A stretch of 37,231 bases of DNA from an uncultured Chlorobiota bacterium (GTDB lineage: Bacteria; Bacteroidota; Bacteroidia; Bacteroidales; JAADGE01). The DNA lies in NCBI GenBank assembly GCA_947311265.1, contig CAMZKQ010000227.1:1-37231 (forward strand), in the 5' to 3' direction. Positions 24,981-32,416 of this stretch are shown piece after piece. Below the pieces are notes generated by a model that made no database searches, was not told where the DNA came from, and saw nothing but the letters and a program-made list of their open reading frames with translations. The position numbers were made by a program, and so were the translations under genes. Within the stretch, counting starts at the first letter, position 1. Every line of letters starts with the position of its first letter.

Positions 24981-26015
24981 ATGCAAGGACACATAAAAAC
25001 ATTAAGAATACAAAATTTCAAATCAATAAAAAACATACAGATAGATAATTTTAGTCGTATAAACTTATTTATAGGAAAACCTAACGTTGGAAAATCAAAT
25101 TTATTAGAAGCTCTGAGCCTTTTTAGTATTCCATATTACAAACAAAATACAAACAAAAAAATTTCTAATTTTCTTAGGTTAGAAAATGAAGCAGAACTTT
25201 TTTTTGACGGCAATATTGAAAATGAGATTTCAATAAAAACAAATATTGCAAATTGCATAATAAAACATTCTAAAATTTTAGGATTGGATTTAGGAAAAAA
25301 CAGCATTGGTTGGGCAGATTTAAGAAAACTGTTAATTGAAATTCAACATCCCGAAAGTAAAGAAAAAATACAGTTTACACTCGATGATAAATTGAATTTA
25401 AAATCTGATTTAAAAATAAATGCAGAATTTCCTGTTAAAAGATATTTATTTGTCCCTAATGCAAAGAGTAAAAAATCAAACATTCCTTTTCTAATTCCGC
25501 CAACGGGAACTAATTTAATGACTATCATAGAGCAAAATAAAGAGCTCAAAAATGAATTAATAAATATTTTTTCAGAATACGGTTTAAATATTGTTTTTGA
25601 TAAAGCAAGTCAAACATTAAAAATTTTGAAAAAAAACAGAGAAAATGATTTGTTTTTAATACCATACAATTCAATAGCAGATACACTACAACGCATAATA
25701 TTTTACAAAAGTGCAATAGTATCAAATAAAAATTCTGTTCTTTTATTTGAAGAACCCGAAGCTCATTCATTTCCGCCATACATTGTTCACATAACGCAGG
25801 AAATAATACATTCTAAAAGTAATCAGTTCTTTATATCAACTCATAGTCCGTATATAGTTAATGACTTTTTAGAAAATTGCAGAGAAGATTTGTCTATATT
25901 TTCAACAGATTTTAAAAACGGAGAAACCGTTATAAGACAATTAACAAAAGACGAAATATACGAAATATATCAATATGGCGTAGATATATTTGCAAACAAT
26001 GAAAGCTATTTGTAA
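24981..26015 (+). CDS. AAA ATPase (OLD/RecF-like, AAA_15/21 type)
   Basis: The 344-residue protein is an SMC-like ABC ATPase: LRIQNFKSIKN at the start, Walker A GKPNVGKSN (32-40), Walker B SVLLFEEPEAH (252-262) and the H-loop FISTHSPYIVNDFLE (285-298). There is no C-terminal TOPRIM domain, so it is the ATPase half of a two-gene system; the next gene begins 2 nt after its stop and probably supplies the nuclease half. The arrangement resembles PARIS (AriA/AriB) or RloA/RloB abortive-infection pairs, without a clear match to either. Residues 98-111 (ILGLDLGKNSIGWA) happen to look like the Cas9 RuvC-I motif. The gene is A+T-rich like the rest of the islet. Confidence 0.85.
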   Translation: MQGHIKTLRIQNFKSIKNIQIDNFSRINLFIGKPNVGKSNLLEALSLFSIPYYKQNTNKKISNFLRLENEAELFFDGNIENEISIKTNIANCIIKHSKILGLDLGKNSIGWADLRKLLIEIQHPESKEKIQFTLDDKLNLKSDLKINAEFPVKRYLFVPNAKSKKSNIPFLIPPTGTNLMTIIEQNKELKNELINIFSEYGLNIVFDKASQTLKILKKNRENDLFLIPYNSIADTLQRIIFYKSAIVSNKNSVLLFEEPEAHSFPPYIVHITQEIIHSKSNQFFISTHSPYIVNDFLENCREDLSIFSTDFKNGETVIRQLTKDEIYEIYQYGVDIFANNESYL

Positions 26016-26017
26016 TT

Positions 26018-26563
26018 ATGATAGATTTATCAATAATTCCCGAATGCTATATTGACACAAATCTTATAGAAACAATAGTTCCGACAACAAGGGGATACAA
26101 TCATCAAAAAGGAGCAGGGACGGTAACAAGACTTATGCAAAGTAAATTAAGTGATAAGTTTGCAGTAGGAATTGTAGATTGAGATAAAAAACAACTAAAA
26201 TATGTTGAAGAATTTGACATCAAAATTGATATTGGCGATTTGTTATTATTCAAGCATAAAAATCAAAAAAAACACCACTATTTAATTTTTATAAATCCTG
26301 CAATGGAAAAGTGGATTATGAAAAATGCAGATGAAGCAGGAATATCTTTACAAGATTACGGATTACCTGACAACTTGAAAGAACTCGCAAAAATAACAAA
26401 AAAGGTAACAAGCAAAAAAGACAATACTTTCAAAAAACTATTCAGAGAACTAAAAATACGTAATCCAAAAAATGTAGAGATACTATCTAATTGGATAAAA
26501 TATTTAAAAGAAAATCCATACAATGTGGATATTAACGAAATGCAAAAAATGACAGAAATATAA
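26018..26563 (+). pseudogene. TOPRIM-like/RloB-like partner of the AAA ATPase, interrupted by an in-frame TGA
   Basis: One frame of 181 codons runs from ATG 26018 to TAA 26563 with a single TGA at 26180-26182 (codon 55). The N-terminal part has PECYIDTNLIETIVPTTRGYN and AVGIVD-x-DKKQ, resembling the E...DxD metal-site spacing of TOPRIM nucleases; the stop falls between the two Asp. The C-terminal part (MEKWIMKNADEAGISLQDYG, LKELAKITKKV..., NVEILSNWIKYLKENP) resembles the helical ends of small ATPase partners. The start is 2 nt from the ATPase stop, implying translational coupling. A missing central residue at a metal site would kill it; TGA may also be an error. I am not sure of the family. 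Confidence 0.6.
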
Positions 26564-26677
26564 TGCCTATATCATTGGCTTGGTGTCAGCCATATCCGTT
26601 AAAATTACAGATATATCGTCAATTAAAAAAAAGACCTTTCAGTCTTAATATTTTTTCCAAAAAATTAGTCTGTAAAA

Positions 26678-26689
26678 ATACAATTGTAT
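26678..26689. promoter_or_regulatory. 12-bp perfect palindrome at the suf promoter
   Basis: ATACAATTGTAT overlaps the start of the TATATTTG element. It may be an additional operator or chance. Confidence 0.3.
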
Positions 26690-26721
26690 ATATTTGCACT
26701 TTATTTAGAATAAATCTAAAT
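26689..26721 (+). promoter_or_regulatory. sufB promoter (-7) and near-palindromic operator
   Basis: TATATTTG (26689-26696) matches the -7 consensus. Directly after it lies ATTTAGA-ATAAA-TCTAAAT (26703-26721), a 7-5-7 inverted repeat covering the expected transcription start. It agrees in 17 of 18 aligned bases with the site in the mrp promoter. This placement is typical for a repressor of Fe-S assembly genes. The 198-bp gap 26564-26761 shows no gene. Confidence 0.7.
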
Positions 26722-26761
26722 AGTACGGCTTTAAGCCATTTTATAAATAAAAGACAAAACA

Positions 26762-28207
26762 ATGAGTTCCGAAGACCAAATAATACAAGAACTTACCGAG
26801 AAAGAATATGATGCTGGATTTTATACAGATATTGAATCCGAGGTTTTTCCGTTAGGATTAAGCGAAGATATTGTACGAAAAATATCTGCAAAGAAAAACG
26901 AACCCGAATTTATGCTTGCCTTTCGGCTAAAAGCCTACAAAAAATGGCTTACTATGCAGGAGCCAGATTGGGCAATGCTTAAATACGAAAAGCCAAATTT
27001 TCAGGACATTAGCTATTATTCAGCCCCCGTAAATACTCCCAAATATAACAGTTTAGACGAAGTGGACCCCGAACTATTAGCTACTTTCGAGAAATTGGGC
27101 GTTCCCCTAAAAGAGCAAAAAATGCTCTCCGGTGTTGCCGTAGATATTGTAATGGACAGCGTTTCTGTACACACCTCATTCAAAGAAACTTTGGCAGAAA
27201 AAGGCATTATTTTTTGCTCAATAAGCGATGCCATACAGGAACACCCAGAATTGATAGAAAAATACATGTCGAGCGTAGTACCAATTACCGACAATTATTA
27301 CGGTGCATTAAATTCTGCCGTATTCACCGATGGCTCATTCGCCTATATCCCAAAAGGCGTGCGTTGCCCTATGGAATTATCCACCTACTTCCGTATCAAT
27401 CAAGGAAATACAGGGCAATTTGAGCGAACGCTCATCGTAGCCGACGAAGGCAGCTATGTAAGCTACTTGGAAGGTTGCACAGCCCTGCAACGAGATGAAA
27501 ATCAGCTGCATGCAGCTATTGTAGAAATCATTGCAATGAAAGATGCCGAAGTCAAATACTCCACTGTACAAAACTGGTATCCTGGCAACAAAGACGGGCT
27601 TGGAGGCATCTACAATTTTGTTACCAAACGAGGCATCTGCAAAGGCGACAACTCCAAAATATCATGGACACAGGTAGAAACAGGCTCTGCCGTTACTTGG
27701 AAATACCCCAGCACAATTTTACTAGGAGATAATTCCGTTAGCGAATTTTATTCCGTTGCCGTTACCAACAACTACCAACAAGCAGATACTGGTACAAAAA
27801 TAATACACATCGGAAAAAACACAAAAAGCACAATCATTTCCAAAGGTATATCCTTGGGGCGAAGCCACAATACTTACCGAGGGCAAGTAAAAATAAACAA
27901 GGGAGCAGATAACGCACGCAACTACTCCCAATGCGACTCCCTACTTATCGGCGGGCAATGCGGTGCTCATACATTTCCGTACATCGACACCGAAAACCCT
28001 ACCGCAACGGTAGAACACGAAGCCACCACCTCCAAAATATCCGAAGACCAAATTTTCTATTGCAACCAACGTGGGCTAGATACTGAAAACGCTGTAAGCC
28101 TTATTGTAAACGGATTTGCAAAAGAAGTGCTGAACAAACTCCCTATGGAATTTGCATCAGAGGCACAAAAATTATTAGCAATAACGCTTGAAGGCAGCGT
28201 TGGATAA
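26762..28207 (+). CDS. sufB: Fe-S cluster assembly protein SufB
   Basis: At 481 residues the protein is of normal SufB length. The N-terminal region (EKEYDAGFYTDIESEVFPLGLS...KKNEPEFMLAFRLKAY) and the beta-helix with conserved pieces (PKGVRCPMELSTYFRIN, YLEGCTALQRDENQLHAAIVEI, DNSKISWTQVETGSAVTWKYPS, GRSHNTYRGQVKI, DSLLIGGQCGAHTFPYI) leave little doubt. SufB is the scaffold subunit of the SufBC2D complex, which assembles Fe-S clusters on the U-type pathway. It leads the suf cluster here and has its own operator. sufC follows only after an inserted beta-barrel gene. Confidence 0.97.
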   Translation: MSSEDQIIQELTEKEYDAGFYTDIESEVFPLGLSEDIVRKISAKKNEPEFMLAFRLKAYKKWLTMQEPDWAMLKYEKPNFQDISYYSAPVNTPKYNSLDEVDPELLATFEKLGVPLKEQKMLSGVAVDIVMDSVSVHTSFKETLAEKGIIFCSISDAIQEHPELIEKYMSSVVPITDNYYGALNSAVFTDGSFAYIPKGVRCPMELSTYFRINQGNTGQFERTLIVADEGSYVSYLEGCTALQRDENQLHAAIVEIIAMKDAEVKYSTVQNWYPGNKDGLGGIYNFVTKRGICKGDNSKISWTQVETGSAVTWKYPSTILLGDNSVSEFYSVAVTNNYQQADTGTKIIHIGKNTKSTIISKGISLGRSHNTYRGQVKINKGADNARNYSQCDSLLIGGQCGAHTFPYIDTENPTATVEHEATTSKISEDQIFYCNQRGLDTENAVSLIVNGFAKEVLNKLPMEFASEAQKLLAITLEGSVG

Positions 28208-28253
28208 ATGGTAAGGTTCAAATTTGAAAAAAGTTTATAAAGACACCTAGATA

Positions 28254-28946
28254 ATGAAACCTAAATTATTAATTTTACCGCTACTGTTACTAATTATTTC
28301 TTCTGCAAACGCACAAAAAACCGAAAAATTTATAACAAAAAACTATTTCGGAATAAAAGCTGGAAGTAATTTTTCGCAAATTAATTTGGATATTATTGAA
28401 ACCAACCCAGTAATTAATTCGCAAGAATTTTTTAATGGAATTTCAGGGGGGCTAGTTTACAAAAACATGGAAGAACAATGGTTTGCCCTACAAATAGAGT
28501 TACTCTATTCTCAAAAATCAGGACAAAACTATTTCGACAAATCTAGCTTACCAGACACTTTAAATATGCCGGCATATATCCCTTATAATCTTACACTTAA
28601 CCAAATTGAAATACCTGTACTTGCCAACCTTAATTTCGGAAAAGGAAACAACAAACTCAACTTCATACTCGGGCCTTATTTTGCATACACGCTCGGGAAA
28701 AAGATAAGCTTTACCAAAGGCACACAGCTTGAAAAAGGGCATTATCCTGCAACTGACCGCAACTACGAACTGGGCGTAAATATAGGCATCGGCTATGGCA
28801 GAATTATCAGCAACGGAATGCTCGAAGCCGAATTTAGATTTACACAAGCATACACAAATATCTACAACACAAAATCAGTAAACAAATCATTAATTTATCA
28901 AACACAAGCACTCACATTTTCAGTAAGTTACTTGTATAATTTATAG
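28254..28946 (+). CDS. outer-membrane beta-barrel protein (PF13568-like)
   Basis: The 230-residue protein has a signal peptide (MKPKLLILPLLLLIISSANAQ) and strands typical of small Bacteroidota barrels (FGIKAGSNFSQINLD, FALQIELLYSQKSG, LNQIEIPVLANLNF, NKLNFILGPYFAYTLG, ELGVNIGIGYGRII, QALTFSVSYLYNL, ending close to an aromatic strand). It sits inside the suf cluster, 46 nt after sufB and 50 nt before sufC, same strand. No link with Fe-S assembly is known; iron or substrate entry is only a guess. Confidence 0.8.
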   Translation: MKPKLLILPLLLLIISSANAQKTEKFITKNYFGIKAGSNFSQINLDIIETNPVINSQEFFNGISGGLVYKNMEEQWFALQIELLYSQKSGQNYFDKSSLPDTLNMPAYIPYNLTLNQIEIPVLANLNFGKGNNKLNFILGPYFAYTLGKKISFTKGTQLEKGHYPATDRNYELGVNIGIGYGRIISNGMLEAEFRFTQAYTNIYNTKSVNKSLIYQTQALTFSVSYLYNL

Positions 28947-28970
28947 GTCAGATATTTATTTTCTAAAAAT

Positions 28971-28991
28971 ATCTAAAATCTAAAATCTAAA
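28971..28991. repeat. three tandem ATCTAAA heptamers before sufC
   Basis: ATCTAAA occurs three times without gap, just 5 nt before the sufC ATG. It contains the TCTAAA half-site of the palindromes at the suf and mrp promoters. Confidence 0.45.
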
Positions 28992-28996
28992 CAAAA

Positions 28997-29752
28997 ATGC
29001 TAAAAATAAAAAACTTAAAAGCAGAAATAGACGGAAAAGAAATACTAAAAGGCATAAACCTTGAAGTAAAACCCGGAGAAGTACACGCCATAATGGGGCC
29101 AAATGGCTCAGGAAAAAGTACCCTTGCATCAGTTCTCGCTGGGCGAGATATTTTTAATGTTACCGAAGGCACAATCGAATTTCAAGGCGAAAACTTACTC
29201 GACTTAAACCCCGAAGAACGTGCAAGAGAAGGCATTTTTCTTGCTTTTCAGTACCCTGTTGAAATTCCGGGCGTAAGCATCACCAACTTTATGCGGGCAG
29301 CCGTGGACGAACACCGCAAACACAAAGGGCTTGAACCACTTACTGCAGGGCAGTTCCTAAAGCTAATGAGAGAGAAAAAAGCCCTTGTAGAAATGGAAGC
29401 AAAATTAGAAGGACGTGCCGTAAATCAGGGCTTTTCGGGAGGCGAAAAAAAGAAAAATGAAGTCTTCCAGATGGCAATGCTCGAGCCCAAACTTGCCGTA
29501 CTCGACGAAACCGACTCGGGCTTAGATATTGATGCTCTACGGGTAGTTGCCAATGGGGTAAACAAGCTCAAAAACAAAACCAATGCAAGTATCGTAATAA
29601 CCCACTACCAAAGGCTTCTGGACTACATTGTACCCGACGTTATCCACGTACTTTACGACGGCAAAATAGTAAAAACAGGTGGAAAGGAACTCGCCTTAGA
29701 ACTGGAAGAATTAGGCTATGATGCCATAAAAAAAGAAGCCGATTTAAACTAA
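28997..29752 (+). CDS. sufC: Fe-S cluster assembly ATPase SufC
   Basis: The 251-residue ABC ATPase shows Walker A GPNGSGKST (34-42), the Q-loop LAFQYPVEIPGVS, signature FSGGEKKKNEVFQM, Walker B LAVLDETDSGLDIDAL and the H-loop VITHYQRLLDYI. The DETDSGLD form and QYP motif are specific to SufC. It powers the SufBC2D scaffold complex. It lies between a beta-barrel gene and a lipoprotein gene in the same orientation as sufB and sufD, so one transcript is likely. Confidence 0.97.
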   Translation: MLKIKNLKAEIDGKEILKGINLEVKPGEVHAIMGPNGSGKSTLASVLAGRDIFNVTEGTIEFQGENLLDLNPEERAREGIFLAFQYPVEIPGVSITNFMRAAVDEHRKHKGLEPLTAGQFLKLMREKKALVEMEAKLEGRAVNQGFSGGEKKKNEVFQMAMLEPKLAVLDETDSGLDIDALRVVANGVNKLKNKTNASIVITHYQRLLDYIVPDVIHVLYDGKIVKTGGKELALELEELGYDAIKKEADLN

Positions 29753-29806
29753 ATATTTAATTTTCACCTCCCCCTTTTTAATTAATAAAGAAACACAAAT
29801 AAAAAC

Positions 29807-30352
29807 ATGAAAAAAATAATTTACGCAATAGCATTTGTAGCACTTATCGCCTCTTGTGGCGAAAACAAAGTAAATAAAGCTAAAGAATCTACAAAAAAAG
29901 TAGCCGACAAAATTACAGAAGTAAAAATAGAAACGCCCAAAAAACTACACGGCGACTCTGTCCTACTTGGTAGTTTTGATGTTGAAATAAAACTTACAGA
30001 AAGGGCCGCAAAAAAATTGAAAGAAGCCAAAGAAACCATTATAATCGCCTTATTTTATACTGCTGACCCCAAGGATAAAACTTCTAACGACTATCTCGAA
30101 AATGGAAATATCACCGTTCTTTCTAAAGATATTGAGTTGCCCGTAGGCACATATACAGCAACAATTCCGGGCTACTACATCAGTAAAGAAAAATTTGACT
30201 CCCTCGAAAAACCAGAAATAACCGTTACTGCAAACATCATTTCAGGACGAAAATCATCAGAATACAACTTACTCAGCTCACCAGAAATAATAGCAAAACC
30301 CATAGAAAAAGTAAAAGGCACAAAAGTAATCTTTGACACAGATTTGATATAA
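29807..30352 (+). CDS. lipoprotein of unknown function in the suf cluster
   Basis: The 181-residue protein has a lipoprotein signal peptide (MKKIIYAIAFVALIASCGEN, Cys17 as lipobox Cys), a lysine-rich helical stretch (KVNKAKESTKKVADKI) and a beta-rich body (LLGSFDVEIKLTERAAKKL, ELPVGTYTATIPGYYISKEKF). I do not recognise a named family. It starts 54 nt after sufC. The last 35 bp of the gene, stop included (30318-30352), are repeated exactly at 30955-30989 beyond the Fic remnant. Confidence 0.75.
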   Translation: MKKIIYAIAFVALIASCGENKVNKAKESTKKVADKITEVKIETPKKLHGDSVLLGSFDVEIKLTERAAKKLKEAKETIIIALFYTADPKDKTSNDYLENGNITVLSKDIELPVGTYTATIPGYYISKEKFDSLEKPEITVTANIISGRKSSEYNLLSSPEIIAKPIEKVKGTKVIFDTDLI

Positions 30353-30413
30353 CTCCCAATTTATTTTGTTTTTGAACTGTACTCAATAAAAGTCAATTTG
30401 GAATAATAATAAA

Positions 30414-30871
30414 ATGAAAACTTTAGAATTTAAAAAGCTTCCACCACAGGAAAATATAGAAACCGTAAACGTTTATATTGCCTTAAACAAGGCAAGCCGA
30501 GCATTAGCGGAGCTAAAAGGCGAAGTTAAAACTATTCCAAACGAAACCATTTTAATAAATACACTTGGACTTCAAGAGGCAAAAGAAAGTTCGGAAATAG
30601 AAAATATTATTACCACTCAAGACGACTTATTCAAAGCCCAAATTGATAAAAACTTCAAGAATGTAGCAGCCAAGAGCTTGTAAATAACCTTTTTAAACAC
30701 CCTTACACAAAAATTGAATTTATTGAAAACGACTTGAATGTTTCACGGTATACTGCTGCAAGTTACCTCAACAAGCTTGCCAAAGGAAAATATATTGAAA
30801 AAGTAAAAATCGGGAGAACTAATTTTTATATTAATTTACCACTCTTCCAACTTTTGCAGGACATTAACTAA
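30414..30871 (+). pseudogene. Fic family protein remnant with internal deletion of the catalytic core
   Basis: Residues 1-89 (30414-30683) match the N-terminal Fic_N region: ETVNVYIALNKASRALAELKG, NTLGLQEAKESSEIENIITT and DDLFKAQIDKNFKN; SSEIENI is the typical inhibitory-helix-like motif. A second frame (from ~30668 to TAA 30871) encodes the usual winged-helix end: SQELVNNLFKHPYTKIEF, VSRYTAASYLNKLAKG, YINLPLFQLLQDIN. The central ~220 residues, with the HPFxxGNG AMPylation motif, are gone, and the junction at ~30660-30674 changes frame. It is therefore dead as a Fic AMP-transferase. It stands between sufC-lipoprotein and sufD, bounded by 35-bp direct repeats. Confidence 0.8.
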
Positions 30872-30891
30872 ACTAATATGTTTATAAAACA

Positions 30892-30948
30892 CCTTTTTTT
30901 CAACACATCTAAAAAACGTGTTGAAAAAACCTTGTTTTTTCAACACAT
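30892..30948. repeat. triple ATGTGTTGAAAAAA/TTTTTTCAACAC repeat with hairpin
   Basis: TTTTTTCAACACAT occurs at 30895-30908 and 30935-30948, and its reverse complement GTGTTGAAAAAA at 30918-30929 between them. The first pair makes a ~12-bp stem; it can act as a terminator after the Fic remnant, but the threefold pattern is unusual. Confidence 0.55.
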
Positions 30949-31026
30949 AAAAAAGCACAAAAGTAATCTTTGACACAGATTTGATATAAATAAAAAAGAC
31001 CTCAACCAAGGCATAAAAAATACAGA

Positions 31027-32370
31027 ATGAGCCCACAGAACGATTTAACAAAACAAGAATTTCTGCACACCTTAAATGTAGAAAATAAACACATAGCCAC
31101 CCTAGAAGCAAAAAATACCGCTTTAGCGGATATAAAAAAATTTGCATTTCCATCAAAAAATGAGGAAGCATGGCGAAAAACAGATATTCGCCCCATCTTG
31201 CGACACCGCTACAAAAAAGGGCAGCCTGTAAAAGTTTCCCAGCACACTGTCGAAATGTACCGCATCACCGATTTTGATACCGATACACTCGTTTTTATAA
31301 ACGGCCATTTCTCAACAGAACACTCCACCGTACAGCCCAACCAAAAAGGCTTTTTTGCAGGAAGTGCCAAAGTCGCAAAAAACAAATTCCCCGACACCTT
31401 CAAAACCCACTTTTCAAAAGCCGGATTTGAAGACGACAACCTATTTTCGGCCATCAATACTGCTTTCGCAGAAGATGGGTTCTGCATTTTATTGCCACAA
31501 AATTTCATAGCAGAAAAGCCCATTCGTATTCTCAACTTTACCGATGGCGATGACCAGAAAATCATTAACCAAACCCGCAATCTTATTATTGCAGGCAAAA
31601 ATTCGCAAGCCAACATAATCTGTTCATACCACTCATTATCAACAAATTACACACTAAACAATGTAACAACAGAAATTTTTGTAGAGCAAAATGCAAACCT
31701 CAATTTTAGCGTCTTCCAAGGCGAAGGCGATGATGCTTTTCATATCTCTAATACACAAATTACACAACAGAAAAACAGCGTTTATACAGAAAACAGAACT
31801 ACCCTCTGCGGAGCAATCGTACGCAATGCAATATCAGTAAAACTCGCAGGAGAATATGCCGAAACTACCCTCAATGGCTTATATATGCCCGACCGTGAGC
31901 AACATTTCGACAACCATATTTTCATAAAACACGAAGCCCCGCATTGCAAAAGCACACAGCTCTACAAAGGTATTCTGGACAATAAAGCAAAAGCCATTTT
32001 TACAGGAAAAGTATTTGTAGGCAAAAAAGCCGAAAAAACAGATGCCGTACAAGCCAATAAAAACCTACTACTTTCCAACTATGCCAAAGCATTCAGCCGC
32101 CCGCAACTAGAGATATACACCGACGACGTAAGTTGTGCCCACGGCTCAACCACTGGGCAGCTCGACAAAGAAGCCATCTACTATATCCGCACACGAGGCA
32201 TCGGCGAAAAACAAGCACAAGTACTTATGACTTACGCCTTTGCAAGCGAAGTTATTAATAAAATAAAAAGCCAACCCTACAAAGAGTACATTGATTATCT
32301 GGTAGATATGCGGCTAAAAGGCGAAAAAGTTACCGGCATCTGCTCACAACAATATTGCCATGGGTGCTAA
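31027..32370 (+). CDS. sufD: Fe-S cluster assembly protein SufD
   Basis: The 447-residue protein shows the SufD traits: an N-terminal helical part (FAFPSKNEEAWRKTDIRPIL) and a beta-helix ending LYKGILDNKAKAIFTGKVFV, QANKNLLLSNYAKAFSRPQLEIYTDDVSCAHGSTTGQLDKEAIYYIRTRGI, shared with SufB but without its Cys-rich scaffold sites. SufD stabilises SufB in SufBC2D and takes part in iron entry. It lies downstream of the Fic remnant, in the same orientation as sufB and sufC. The cysteine desulfurase sufS and sufE, often next, are not found here; instead a decayed IS follows. A short AGCCC-TAA-GGGCT hairpin lies at 32372-32384. Confidence 0.95.
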   Translation: MSPQNDLTKQEFLHTLNVENKHIATLEAKNTALADIKKFAFPSKNEEAWRKTDIRPILRHRYKKGQPVKVSQHTVEMYRITDFDTDTLVFINGHFSTEHSTVQPNQKGFFAGSAKVAKNKFPDTFKTHFSKAGFEDDNLFSAINTAFAEDGFCILLPQNFIAEKPIRILNFTDGDDQKIINQTRNLIIAGKNSQANIICSYHSLSTNYTLNNVTTEIFVEQNANLNFSVFQGEGDDAFHISNTQITQQKNSVYTENRTTLCGAIVRNAISVKLAGEYAETTLNGLYMPDREQHFDNHIFIKHEAPHCKSTQLYKGILDNKAKAIFTGKVFVGKKAEKTDAVQANKNLLLSNYAKAFSRPQLEIYTDDVSCAHGSTTGQLDKEAIYYIRTRGIGEKQAQVLMTYAFASEVINKIKSQPYKEYIDYLVDMRLKGEKVTGICSQQYCHGC

Positions 32371-32416
32371 AAGCCCTAAGGGCTACCCTACCTTACAGTT
32401 AATGAAAAAGTTATAA

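Larger units (their letters stand above)
30318..30989. repeat. exact 35-bp direct repeat bracketing the Fic remnant
   Basis: Copies lie at 30318-30352 and 30955-30989 and share all 35 bases (they contain CTTTGACACAGATTTGATAT). The first is the coding end and stop of the lipoprotein gene; the second is non-coding, 37 nt before sufD. This is too long for a normal transposon target duplication and marks the boundaries of a ~600-bp inserted or duplicated piece. Confidence 0.85.

Noticed and set aside
25272..25313. Cas9 gene or type II CRISPR locus
   Set aside because: Only a 14-residue resemblance inside an ATPase with its own Walker A and B. There is no HNH or further RuvC motif, no cas1/cas2 and no repeat-spacer array in the window.
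1533..26182. Stop codon reassignment or selenocysteine
   Set aside because: The three in-frame stops are TAG, TAA and TGA, each once, and intact genes end with all three. No SECIS-like context or sel genes are seen.
26564..26761. Small gene between the ATPase partner and sufB (82-codon ORF running into sufB)
   Set aside because: It overlaps the sufB promoter and start and has no family resemblance; this gap is regulatory.
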